Shown here: in pieces, positions 33,388 through 42,572 of the stretch
Numbering within the stretch: the first letter of the stretch is position 1
Layout: the number at the start of each line of letters is the position of its first letter
Assembly (NCBI GenBank): GCA_942491525.1
Contig: CALOBW010000064.1
Span: 101,386-165,385 of the forward strand
DNA: 64,000 nt
Direction of reading: 5' to 3'
From: CAYWBU01 sp942491525
Lineage (GTDB): Bacteria > Desulfobacterota > Desulfomonilia > UBA1062
Translations under genes and position numbers: made by a program
The notes under the pieces: generated by a model
What the model saw: only the letters and a program-made list of their open reading frames with translations
The model's database searches: none
What the model was told of the DNA's origin: nothing

Positions 33388-34566
33388 ATGCTTGCTGAGT
33401 TTGAGACGATCCTTTTTGATAAATGCCGGATTAAGCCTGACGATTCCCTGCTGATCTGCTGTTCGGGTGGCGTTGACTCCATGGTTTTGCTGCACCTTGT
33501 CTGGCAGCTGCAGCCCAAAGCGGGGTTCTCCTTTGCCGTTCTGCACGTTGATCACGGTCTGCGCGGTGCCGCTTCCGCTGCTGATGCGCGATTTGTCCGG
33601 CAGTGGTGTGCCCGCCGCTCGATCGGGCTGCATCTGGTCGAACTCAGGATGAATCCGGACACCCCCAATCTTGAGGAGGAGGCACGCCTGAGACGGTATG
33701 AGGCGGTTGACCGGCTGCTTGCCGGGTATGACCATGCCCTGACCGGGCACAATCTGAACGACCAGGCGGAGACGGTGCTCTACCGTTTGATCCGCGGCAC
33801 CGGTCTGAAAGGTATCGGCGGTATGGATCTGAATGGCAGGGTTCTGCGCCCGCTGCTGGGAATTTCGCGCGAACGCATTGAGGTCTATGCCGCCGAACAT
33901 GCAGTTGAGCATATTCAGGATCTTTCCAACCAGGATCTTAAATACAGGCGCAACCTGATTCGCAGTCAGATGCTGCCCACAGTTGAAGCGATCAACCCCC
34001 AGGCCCTGGAGGCCATCGCCCGTTTTGCAAGGATTGCCCGGTTAGAGAGTCAGACGCTGGATGAGCTGTCCGAAGATTTAAGGCGTTCTAGCTGCCGTTT
34101 TGACTGGCCGGTGGCGGCTCTTTTCGATGCCGAAAAGCTGCTGGCTGCTCCGCGGGCGCTGGTCAAGCGGTTGCTGATCGATCAGATCTCGTTGCTGCTG
34201 CATGAGCCGCGCGGCATTGATGCGGCCCAGGTTGAGGCCTGCATGGACGTGCTTGAGGGCAGAGTCAGGGCGCATGCAATTAAACGTCGCGTGCGGGTAG
34301 CAAGGCAGGGCGGCGATCTTTTGGTTGGCATGTCCGATTGCAGTTACCGCCGCAGCGGAACCGCTGAGCTGTTTATTGATGAGCTGGGACGGAACTTGAT
34401 GGTTGGTGACGCGGATGAGGTTAGGTCGTTGCGGCCCGGGGATCGTGTCGGCCCGGAGCGGGTGGTGGATATTCTGTCCCGGCGCGGGGTGCCCGCACTC
34501 ATGAGGCCCTACTGGCCGCTGGCGCTTAAGAGTGGAGTAGTTGTGGAGGTATTGGATGTACACTGA
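33388..34566 (+). CDS. tilS: tRNA(Ile)-lysidine synthetase
   Basis: Modifies cytidine 34 of tRNA-Ile(CAU) to lysidine so that it reads AUA. The 392-residue protein has the PP-loop SGGVDSMVLLHL at about residues 27-38, then HVDHGLRG and TGHNLNDQAETVLYRLIRG, as in TilS. The C-terminal substrate-binding part is shorter than in E. coli (432 residues). No ribosome binding site precedes the ATG. It overlaps the start of mfd by 11 bp; ftsH, a frequent neighbour elsewhere, is absent. Confidence 0.93.
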   Translation: MLAEFETILFDKCRIKPDDSLLICCSGGVDSMVLLHLVWQLQPKAGFSFAVLHVDHGLRGAASAADARFVRQWCARRSIGLHLVELRMNPDTPNLEEEARLRRYEAVDRLLAGYDHALTGHNLNDQAETVLYRLIRGTGLKGIGGMDLNGRVLRPLLGISRERIEVYAAEHAVEHIQDLSNQDLKYRRNLIRSQMLPTVEAINPQALEAIARFARIARLESQTLDELSEDLRRSSCRFDWPVAALFDAEKLLAAPRALVKRLLIDQISLLLHEPRGIDAAQVEACMDVLEGRVRAHAIKRRVRVARQGGDLLVGMSDCSYRRSGTAELFIDELGRNLMVGDADEVRSLRPGDRVGPERVVDILSRRGVPALMRPYWPLALKSGVVVEVLDVH

Positions 34567-37500
34567 GTTGGCCGAGATTGCTTTTGATCTGGAGTCAATT
34601 GGCGTTTTGCCGCGTTCCATGCAGGCTATGCTGGCAGCCGGCCTCTTGCGTCAACATAAAAAAAGCATGCTCTGGCTGGTCGAGAACAGCGTTGAGATGT
34701 ATGCGTTGATGGACGATCTGCGCTGTTTTCTGACCGATGACGAGGTCTGCGCATTCCTGCCCTACGACTGCCGTCCTTATCAGGATGACAGCCCCTCGCG
34801 CGAGGTTGCGGGCAGTCGTATCAAGGTGCTCTGCCGGCTTAGTCAGGGAGAGCCGGTTCTGGTGGTGGCGCCACTTGATGCTGTAATGACCCATACGATT
34901 CCGGCCGGTGAACTGGCCGGATCCTCCTTTGAGATCAAACCCGAGACGGAGCTGAATCGGGACAGCTTCTTGCGTGAGTTGGTGCGGCTGGGCTATGAAC
35001 AGGTGCCGCTGGTTGACGATGTCGGCCAGTTCAGTGTGCGCGGCTTTGTGCTGGATGTTTTTTCCCCCGGTCATGACAGTCCGGTCAGGATCGATCTATT
35101 TGGCGATACGGTTGATAATATAAAGTTTTTCAATCCCGACACCCAACGCTCCGGCAAGGGGCTGGATCAGGCCTGGGTTGTGCCGGCCAGCGAGGTTGTG
35201 CTGCAGGCCGAAAATGTGCGCCGGGCCCGGCCGTTGATGCGGCGCCTGGGCGGAGTCGATCAGCTGGTCAGGGACATGGAGCAGGGTATCCATGTTCCGG
35301 GCATCGAGGCCTATCTGCCTCTCTTTTATGAGCAGGCGGCATCTCTCTTCAGTTATTTTAGCCGTGACTCTGTTTTTATCGGTGCTGACCAGGCTGCCAT
35401 GGGTCTGGCTCATGATGAGCTCCTGATCGAATATACAAAGGGCTATGGCAAGCTCGATGGTCGTGGCGCTCTGGCGCCCGATGAGCTGCTGCTGGGCCTT
35501 GCGGAGATCGCCAGTTTTGCGGCTGCCAGTCGTAAATATATCTCAACATCCACTGTCGGGCGCAGCTGCGAGTTTCAGGAGGTTCAGCCGGGGCCTGAGA
35601 CCGAAGATGTACTTAACTATGTGACCGAGCTGGGTGAGGCCGGGCAGGCCGTCTTCATCTATGCCGGCAGCCAGATGCTCTATGAACGGTTGGAGTATGC
35701 CCTGCAGTCGCGCGAGGTCAATGTTTCCGCCTGTGATTCCGAGTATCTGATGAACTATCTGCCGGGACGTTCGGGTATCTATCTGATTGATCGTGAGATC
35801 TCGGCCGGCTTCGTGCTGCCCTCCCTGGGGCTGGTGGTGGTTTCGGCGGATCAGCTGTTGGGCACCAAAAAGAAAAAGCGCGGCAAGAAGGCGGCGGCGC
35901 CGCTGCTCAACCCCTTTACCCAGCTCAATGTGGGTGATGCGGTTGTGCACCGTGACAATGGTGTCGGCATTTTTAAAGGGGTGGAGCGTCTTGATCTGGC
36001 CGGTGTGTCCAATGACTTTGTGCTGCTTGAATATCTGGGCGGTGATAAGCTTTTTGTACCGGTCTATAAGCTCAATCTGCTGCAGCGCTATATTGGCGAT
36101 GCCTTTGTTATAGACCGGCTCGGTTCGGCCAAATGGGCCAATGCCAAGGCCAAGGCCAAGGAGTCGGTCCAGAAAATGGCCGCTGAACTGCTGCAGATCT
36201 ATGCCAAGCGTGAGAAGGCCCGGGGCATAGCCTTCGATACCGGCCAGGCGCTGATCGATGATTTTGAAGAGAGTTTTCCCTTTGAAGAGACCGATGACCA
36301 GCAGAAGGCCATCGATGAGATGTATGCCGATATGGCCTCCAGCCGGCCCATGGACCGCCTGATCTGTGGCGATGTCGGCTATGGCAAGACCGAGGTGGCG
36401 CTGCGCTCCTGCTTTGCGGCGGTCATGAATGGCAAACAGGCTGCCATGCTGGTGCCCACAACTCTGCTGGCCCGTCAGCATCTTAAGAATTTTCGTGAGC
36501 GTTTCGAGGATTGGCCGGTGCGCGTCGAGGCCATAACCAGCTTCTCCAGCACCAAGGCTAACAAGGAGATTGTCGCCGATCTTGAGTCCGGTAAGGTTGA
36601 CGTGGTGATCGGCACCCACGGGCTGCTCTCCAAGCAGGTCAAGTTTAAGGATCTGGGGCTGCTGGTGGTGGATGAGGAGCACAAGTTCGGCGTCAAGCAT
36701 AAGGAGCGTATCAAGGCCATGCGCGCCGAGGTTGACATCCTGACCCTCACGGCCACGCCCATTCCGCGGACGCTCAATCTGGCCATCTCCGGTATCCGGG
36801 ATCTCTCGGTGATTGAGACTCCGCCGGTTGACCGCAAGTCAATCGATACGGCCATCGCCCGCTTTGATGAGGACATCATATTTGAGTATGTAGAGCGCGA
36901 GTTGAGCCGCGGCGGGCAGGTCTACTTTGTGCACAATCAGGTCAAGACCATTGAAGCAATGGCGGAGCGCCTGCAGGCCGTCCTGCCTGAGGCCCGTATC
37001 GGGGTTGCCCACGGCCAGATGCCCCGGCGCAGCCTCGAAAGCGTCATGTCAAAGTTTATGGACCGCAAGGTTAATCTGCTGGTGGCGTCGGCCATCATCA
37101 GTTCCGGTATCGATATATCCAACGCCAATACCATCATTATTAACCGGGCCGACAAGTTTGGTCTGGCAGATCTCTATCAGATCCGCGGCCGGGTGGGGCG
37201 TTCAAAACGCAAGGGTTACGCCCTGCTGCTGACTCCGGCCGCCGGTGAAGTGACCAAGGATGCGCGCAAGCGCCTGGCTGCGATTAAAGAGTATGAATCC
37301 CTGGGGGCCGGTTTTCAGATGGCTCTGCGCGACATGGAGATTCGCGGCGTCGGCGATATTTTGGGCCGTTCCCAGTGGGGGCATGTGACGGCCATAGGTT
37401 ACGAACTCTATCAGCAGATGCTCAAAGATGCGGTGGACAAACTGCAGGGCAAGGAGCCCGCAGTTGAAATGGAACCAGAGATTATCATGAATATTGATGC

Positions 37501-37885
37501 CTATGTCCCTGAGGATTATTGTCCCGATCAGCATCTGCGACTGGGGCTCTATAAGCGGCTCTCAAGTGCCGGAGCTGAAGAGCTGGATGACATCATGCTT
37601 GAGCTTGAGGATCTCTATGGTCCGTTGCCGGCGCCGGTCAAGGTTCTGATTGTGATTGCGGAGCTGCGCGAGCAGATGAAGAAACTTAATATCCGCAAAC
37701 TTGAGCGCAGCAATAATCGATTGAGGTTATTGATTGAGCGTGATAGCATCCTTAACCTTGATAAACTATTGGAGATTGTCACCAAAACAAAGGGCCGGGT
37801 CTATCCCGATGGAAAGGCGGATATTTATCTGAATGAAGAGAATACTCTCCAGGAGATTCGTTCTATTATGCATAGTCTTGCTTAG
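34556..37885 (+). CDS. mfd: Transcription-repair coupling factor
   Basis: Displaces RNA polymerase stalled at DNA damage and recruits UvrA. The 1109 residues include the UvrB-like N-terminal part, the CarD-like RNAP-interacting domain (NVGDAVVHRDNGVGIFKG), a RecG-type motor with Walker A GDVGYGKTEVALR and Walker B VVDEEHKFGVKH, and the C-terminal TRCF domain. GGAGGT sits seven bases before the ATG at 34556. It shares 53 bp at its 3' end with the next gene. CarD (8418) carries the same RNAP-binding fold. Confidence 0.97.
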   Translation: MYTELAEIAFDLESIGVLPRSMQAMLAAGLLRQHKKSMLWLVENSVEMYALMDDLRCFLTDDEVCAFLPYDCRPYQDDSPSREVAGSRIKVLCRLSQGEPVLVVAPLDAVMTHTIPAGELAGSSFEIKPETELNRDSFLRELVRLGYEQVPLVDDVGQFSVRGFVLDVFSPGHDSPVRIDLFGDTVDNIKFFNPDTQRSGKGLDQAWVVPASEVVLQAENVRRARPLMRRLGGVDQLVRDMEQGIHVPGIEAYLPLFYEQAASLFSYFSRDSVFIGADQAAMGLAHDELLIEYTKGYGKLDGRGALAPDELLLGLAEIASFAAASRKYISTSTVGRSCEFQEVQPGPETEDVLNYVTELGEAGQAVFIYAGSQMLYERLEYALQSREVNVSACDSEYLMNYLPGRSGIYLIDREISAGFVLPSLGLVVVSADQLLGTKKKKRGKKAAAPLLNPFTQLNVGDAVVHRDNGVGIFKGVERLDLAGVSNDFVLLEYLGGDKLFVPVYKLNLLQRYIGDAFVIDRLGSAKWANAKAKAKESVQKMAAELLQIYAKREKARGIAFDTGQALIDDFEESFPFEETDDQQKAIDEMYADMASSRPMDRLICGDVGYGKTEVALRSCFAAVMNGKQAAMLVPTTLLARQHLKNFRERFEDWPVRVEAITSFSSTKANKEIVADLESGKVDVVIGTHGLLSKQVKFKDLGLLVVDEEHKFGVKHKERIKAMRAEVDILTLTATPIPRTLNLAISGIRDLSVIETPPVDRKSIDTAIARFDEDIIFEYVERELSRGGQVYFVHNQVKTIEAMAERLQAVLPEARIGVAHGQMPRRSLESVMSKFMDRKVNLLVASAIISSGIDISNANTIIINRADKFGLADLYQIRGRVGRSKRKGYALLLTPAAGEVTKDARKRLAAIKEYESLGAGFQMALRDMEIRGVGDILGRSQWGHVTAIGYELYQQMLKDAVDKLQGKEPAVEMEPEIIMNIDAYVPEDYCPDQHLRLGLYKRLSSAGAEELDDIMLELEDLYGPLPAPVKVLIVIAELREQMKKLNIRKLERSNNRLRLLIERDSILNLDKLLEIVTKTKGRVYPDGKADIYLNEENTLQEIRSIMHSLA

Positions 37886-38774
37886 CCTCGTCGGCTGTTC
37901 TCAGAAGAAGGAGGACATCTGTTACATCAAGGTCGGCCAGTCCTGTGTAGATCGGGCGCAGTTTGTTGAGCGCCTCGAGCGCTTTGCGGAAGAGTCCATG
38001 ATCACATCCAGGGATCTGCTTGATGAGATGAAGCCGATATTGGTGCAGAGTCTGGTCGAAGAGGAGCTGATCCTGGAATATGCGCGGGAGAAGTATATCA
38101 CCATCTCCGAAGAGGAGGTTGATATTGCCATGGCCGGTTATCTGGAGGGAATGCCCAGTGAGGATGTCGACCGTATCCTGACCGAGGAGTATCGTAATCG
38201 TGAGGATATCCGCCGTTTTATCCGCAAGATGTCGCTGATCGACAAGGCCGTGAACCGGGCATTGAAACAGGATATTGATATCACCAATGATGAGCTTATG
38301 CTCTATTACAATGAGAATCAGGCTGAGTTCATGCGCCAGTCCATGGTTGAACTCTATCATGTTTATGTCAAGGATCAGTACAAGGCCAAAGAGGCTCTGG
38401 TGATGTTGCGTTCCGGAGTTTCGCTCGCCGAGGTGGTTGAGCGATACTCCGAATCGGGTGACGCGCGGGATAACGGCTTCATGGGAGTGTTTGTCAAGGG
38501 CGAGCTGCCCCGCGAGGTTGAGGACGTTGTTTTTACCATCCCAGTCAAGCGATACTCCAGTATTGTTGAGTCTATGCGCGGCTATCACATCTTTTATGTT
38601 GAGAATCGCAGCCAGGCAGGGGTAGTGCCCTTTGCAGAGGTGCGCGAAGAGATCTATGAAAAGATTATGGACAAGAAGCTTGAGAAAGCTTATGTGGATT
38701 GGCTGGAAAAGTTGCAAGCGAAGTACAAACCCGAGGTGAACTGGGATGAGATCAAAGGTATCAGCGTTAATTAG
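37833..38774 (+). CDS. Parvulin-type peptidyl-prolyl isomerase lipoprotein
   Basis: A 313-residue lipoprotein. The N-terminal signal ends in a lipobox (LSLVGC, Cys at residue 22). A SurA-N-like helical chaperone region follows, then a parvulin PPIase domain (about 165-275, VELYHVYVKDQYKAKEAL through the YHIFYVENR strand). It probably helps fold outer-membrane proteins in the periplasm. The start overlaps mfd by 53 bp in another frame; the signal peptide lies almost wholly within that overlap, so the start is well supported. Confidence 0.85.
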   Translation: MKRILSRRFVLLCIVLLSLVGCSQKKEDICYIKVGQSCVDRAQFVERLERFAEESMITSRDLLDEMKPILVQSLVEEELILEYAREKYITISEEEVDIAMAGYLEGMPSEDVDRILTEEYRNREDIRRFIRKMSLIDKAVNRALKQDIDITNDELMLYYNENQAEFMRQSMVELYHVYVKDQYKAKEALVMLRSGVSLAEVVERYSESGDARDNGFMGVFVKGELPREVEDVVFTIPVKRYSSIVESMRGYHIFYVENRSQAGVVPFAEVREEIYEKIMDKKLEKAYVDWLEKLQAKYKPEVNWDEIKGISVN

Positions 38775-39591
38775 AAACTCGCTCTTCATATGTACATTTA
38801 TGTTGGCAACGGTGGCGCAGGCCGAGGTTGTTGAGGGCATTGTCGCGGTTGTGGATGACAACATTATCATGGTCACAGATCTGGAGCAGCGCATCAGAGA
38901 GCTCTCGCTGGACCCTGAGGATAAAACTGTCGCCAGACAGGTGCTGCGCCTGATGGTTGAGGATATGATCGTCCAGAAGACTTACAGCTCCATGGGTTAT
39001 CCGGCGCCGGATCCCGGCTATGTGGCCGCTTTTTCCGAACAGACTCAGCTCAGTATGCGTGACTCTGAGGTTATGGTCATGCGGCGCACATTAATGGACG
39101 CCATGGTCAGTTCCAGGGTTGTGGTCACTGATAAGATGATTGCCGACTACTACAGTAAGGATCCAAGATATGCCGGCAAGGAGTCCGTGCATCTCAAGCA
39201 GATCGCGGTCAAGGATGACAAGGTCAAGAGTGAACAGGTCATCAAGCGCCTTAAGGCTGGCGATGATTTTGATCAGATTGCCAGTGATTTGTCAGATGTT
39301 CTTTTTGAAGGCAAGAATGATATCGGCTGGATAGCTGTTGATAATCTTAAGAGTGAGACCCGTGCGGCTGTTGCTAAGGCCGAAGCCGGTGAAGTTGTCG
39401 GGCCGCTCTCCGTCAGTGGGTATGATTTCTTTTTCAAGGTGGTTGAACGCGGCACACATGGCGGCGCCAATTTTGATAAGGTGCGCTATGATATTGAGAA
39501 TGAGCTTGGTGAGCACTATCGCAAAGAGGCGTTTGAACACTGGCTCAATAAAATCATGTCCGGCCACTATATAGGTGTCTATCTGGATTAA
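38746..39591 (+). CDS. SurA-like periplasmic chaperone/peptidyl-prolyl isomerase
   Basis: A 281-residue exported protein. The signal peptide ends in ATVAQA, cleaved before Glu27; then comes VEGIVAVVDDNIIMVTDLEQ, closely resembling the mature N-terminus of SurA (…VAAVVNNGVVLQSDVD). A parvulin-like domain follows (about 145-245). SurA itself has two PPIase domains, so this is a short, single-domain form. It overlaps the preceding foldase gene by 29 bp and precedes uvrA by 8 bp. Confidence 0.85.
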   Translation: MRSKVSALIRNSLFICTFMLATVAQAEVVEGIVAVVDDNIIMVTDLEQRIRELSLDPEDKTVARQVLRLMVEDMIVQKTYSSMGYPAPDPGYVAAFSEQTQLSMRDSEVMVMRRTLMDAMVSSRVVVTDKMIADYYSKDPRYAGKESVHLKQIAVKDDKVKSEQVIKRLKAGDDFDQIASDLSDVLFEGKNDIGWIAVDNLKSETRAAVAKAEAGEVVGPLSVSGYDFFFKVVERGTHGGANFDKVRYDIENELGEHYRKEAFEHWLNKIMSGHYIGVYLD

Positions 39592-39599
39592 TACGCCTG

Positions 39600-42371
39600 A
39601 TGAATGAGTTTATAAAAATCAAGGCCGCCAGCGAGCATAATCTTAAGCGTGTCGATGTTAAAATTCCACGCGACAAGCTGGTTGTAATCACCGGCGTCTC
39701 GGGCTCTGGAAAATCTTCGCTGGCCTTTGATACCCTCTATGCAGAAGGGCAGCGCCGCTATGTCGAGTCGTTGAGCGCCTATGCCCGGCAGTTTCTCGAT
39801 CAGATGCCCAAACCCCAGGTTGAATCCATCGAGGGGCTCTCGCCGGCCATAGCGATTGAGCAGAAGACCACGTCCAACAACCCGCGTTCAACCGTTGGCA
39901 CGGTGACTGAGATCTATGACTATCTGCGTGTCTTCTTTGCGCGGGTTGGCATTCCGCGCTGTTACCAGTGCGGCCGTGACATTCAGTCCATGACCATTCA
40001 GCAGATGGCTGAAGCGGTGCTGCTGAAGGAAGAGGGTAGCCGGATTATCATCTATGCGCCGGTAATAATGGGCCGCAAGGGCGAGTACTCCAAACTCTTT
40101 GATAATCTGGCAAAAGATGGTTTTGTACGAGTGCGTGTCGATGGTGAGACCTATGACATGGACGATCTGCCGGCGCTGGATAAGAAGAAGAAGCACGATA
40201 TTGATGTGATTGTGGACCGCCTGGTGATTAAGGACGGAGTCGCTTCGAGGCTCAATGACTCGCTGGAGATCGCCTGCCGGCTGGCCGGTGGAATTGTACG
40301 GGTGGCGGATCTGGCAGCCGGCGAAGAGATCTATTCTGAAAACTACAGCTGTCCGGTTTGTAATATCTCCTATCCTGAGATTGAGCCGCGGATCTTCTCC
40401 TTCAACAATCCCCATGGCGCATGCGAGACCTGCAGCGGCCTGGGCGTGCTGCTGGAGGTTGATCCGGAGCTGGTGGTGCCAAATTTTAGTAAGTCTCTGA
40501 AGGATGGCGCCATACTTCCCTGGGGTGTGCCGCCGGGACGCTTCGCCATGCGCCAGATTCGGCGGCTGGCCTATGGGCTGGGCTTTGATGAGCGGACTCC
40601 CTTCGGCGAGCTGCAGCCTCATATCCAGAAGGCGATCCTATATGGAGCTGTCTCGGATGATCTCGATCAGGTCTTCGAGGGGGTGATCCCGAATCTGACC
40701 CGCCGCATGAAGGAGAATGAGAAGGGGGAGATTCGGGAGGATCTTTCGCGCTATCTTAATAACAAGCAGTGTCCGGACTGTTGCGGCACGCGCCTGAAGC
40801 GTGAAGCGTTAAACATCTTTATAGACGACAGGAACATTGACGATCTGACCGGTATGAGCGTCGATGAGCTGCTGGCCTTCCTGAAGGCTTTGAAGTTCAG
40901 CGGCAAACGTGAAAAGATTGCTTCGCGCCTGCTCAAGGAGATCAAGGAGCGCCTCAACTTTTTAAAATCGGTCGGCTTGGGATATCTTTCGCTAAACCGT
41001 CAGGCCGGCACCTTGTCTTCGGGCGAATCGCAGCGCATTCGTCTGGCAACCCAGATCGGTTCGGCCCTGATGGGCGTCATGTACATTCTGGATGAGCCAT
41101 CCATTGGCCTGCATCAGCGCGACAATGTGCGTCTGATCAACACCTTGAAGCATCTGCGTGATCTCGGCAACACCGTGATCGTGGTTGAGCATGATGACAG
41201 CACCATCCTGGCGGCGGATAATGTTATTGACATGGGGCCGGGTGCCGGCGAGTATGGCGGGCGGATCACCTTTCAGGGAACGCCCGAGGAGATTGTTAAG
41301 AGTGAGACTTCGCTGACCGGTAAATATCTCTCGGGCCGTAAGACCATCCATTTTCCGGAGAAGAGGCGTGTTGCCGGCGCGGCCAGCTTGGGTATTTGCG
41401 GTGCCACGGCCAACAGCCTTAAAAATGTCAATGTTGAGATTCCGCTCGGGCTCTTCACCTGTATCACCGGTGTTTCAGGCTCGGGCAAGTCCAGTCTGAT
41501 TATCGATACGCTCTATCCCTATCTGAGCAAGAGTCTGACCGGCTCTCGGGCCGTGCCTCACCATGTTGAGAAGATTTGCGGCCTGGAACATATTGATCGG
41601 GTGATCAATGTTGATCAGAGTCCTATCGGGCGTACGCCACGCTCCAATCCGGCCACCTACACCGGTCTCTTTACCCATGTGCGCGAGCTCTTCAGCATGC
41701 TGCCGGAGGCCAAGGTGCGCGGCTACAAGCCCGGACGCTTCAGCTTCAATGTTAAGGGCGGCCGCTGTGAGGCTTGCCAGGGCGACGGCATGATCAAGAT
41801 TGAGATGCACTTCCTGCCCGATGTATATGTGGTTTGTGATCAGTGCAAGGGCAAACGTTTCAATGATGAGACCCTTGAGATCAAGTTTAAGGGCAAGTCC
41901 ATTGCCGATGTGTTGGACATGAGCGTGCATGAGGCCTATGAGCTTTTTGATGCGGTACCCAAGATAAAGCGCAAGCTGCAGACTCTGATTGATGTTGGTA
42001 TGGATTACATCAAGCTTGGCCAGAGCGCCACAACGCTTTCGGGTGGCGAGGCCCAGCGGACCAAGCTTGCCCGTGAGCTCTCCAAGCGTTCCACCGGTAA
42101 GACGGTGTACATTCTTGACGAACCCACCACCGGTCTGCACTTTGAAGATATCAACAAGCTGCTGATCGTGCTTCATCGCCTGGTTGACGGCGGTAATTCG
42201 GTGATCGTGATCGAACACAATCTTGATGTCATAAAATCATCGGACTATGTCATCGACATGGGCCCGGAGGGCGGTGCCGGCGGTGGCACCCTGGTGGCTG
42301 CTGGTACGCCTGAAGAGATTGTTCAAGTTGCACAGTCGCATACCGGGAAATTTCTGAAAGAGGTCTTGTAG
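39600..42371 (+). CDS. uvrA: Excinuclease ABC subunit A
   Basis: DNA damage sensor of nucleotide excision repair. The 923 residues carry two ABC modules: Walker A ITGVSGSGKSSLAFDTLY and ITGVSGSGKSSLIIDTLY; signatures TLSSGESQRIRLATQIGS and TLSGGEAQRTKLARELS. Zinc-binding cysteine pairs are present in both halves (CPVC...CETC and CEAC...CDQC). The ATG at 39600 gives the standard N-terminus (IKIKAASEHNLKRVDVKIPR). It ends in an inverted repeat that probably stops transcription of the tilS-mfd-foldase-uvrA set. Confidence 0.98.
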   Translation: MNEFIKIKAASEHNLKRVDVKIPRDKLVVITGVSGSGKSSLAFDTLYAEGQRRYVESLSAYARQFLDQMPKPQVESIEGLSPAIAIEQKTTSNNPRSTVGTVTEIYDYLRVFFARVGIPRCYQCGRDIQSMTIQQMAEAVLLKEEGSRIIIYAPVIMGRKGEYSKLFDNLAKDGFVRVRVDGETYDMDDLPALDKKKKHDIDVIVDRLVIKDGVASRLNDSLEIACRLAGGIVRVADLAAGEEIYSENYSCPVCNISYPEIEPRIFSFNNPHGACETCSGLGVLLEVDPELVVPNFSKSLKDGAILPWGVPPGRFAMRQIRRLAYGLGFDERTPFGELQPHIQKAILYGAVSDDLDQVFEGVIPNLTRRMKENEKGEIREDLSRYLNNKQCPDCCGTRLKREALNIFIDDRNIDDLTGMSVDELLAFLKALKFSGKREKIASRLLKEIKERLNFLKSVGLGYLSLNRQAGTLSSGESQRIRLATQIGSALMGVMYILDEPSIGLHQRDNVRLINTLKHLRDLGNTVIVVEHDDSTILAADNVIDMGPGAGEYGGRITFQGTPEEIVKSETSLTGKYLSGRKTIHFPEKRRVAGAASLGICGATANSLKNVNVEIPLGLFTCITGVSGSGKSSLIIDTLYPYLSKSLTGSRAVPHHVEKICGLEHIDRVINVDQSPIGRTPRSNPATYTGLFTHVRELFSMLPEAKVRGYKPGRFSFNVKGGRCEACQGDGMIKIEMHFLPDVYVVCDQCKGKRFNDETLEIKFKGKSIADVLDMSVHEAYELFDAVPKIKRKLQTLIDVGMDYIKLGQSATTLSGGEAQRTKLARELSKRSTGKTVYILDEPTTGLHFEDINKLLIVLHRLVDGGNSVIVIEHNLDVIKSSDYVIDMGPEGGAGGGTLVAAGTPEEIVQVAQSHTGKFLKEVL

Positions 42372-42413
42372 CGTAAAAGAAGTGTAACCCTGACTGGTTA
42401 TCATCTTTTACGC
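42371..42413. terminator. Large inverted repeat after uvrA, probable transcription terminator
   Basis: GCGTAAAAGA (42371-42380) and TCTTTTACGC (42404-42413) are perfect 10-bp reverse complements. Inside them TAACC and GGTTA pair again around a CTGACT loop. The stem begins at the last base of the uvrA stop. No long T tract follows, but the A/T-run symmetry would let it work from either side. Confidence 0.55.
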
Positions 42414-42572
42414 TTAGGGAAATTGCTTAACCTATCTCTCTGTTTTTGCTTTCTGAATTCTATTGATTGATCACGGTTTCTGATATCTCATCCCTTTGTA
42501 TTTACAGTTCTTTTGCCCTATATCTAGCGGGCGTTGTGCTAGCCTCCATTTATTAAATTGAGGAGGTCTTGT

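Noticed and set aside
35543..36700. A 385-codon open frame antisense to mfd
   Set aside because: It mirrors mfd codon structure in the opposite strand and has no family motif; mfd is full length and intact.
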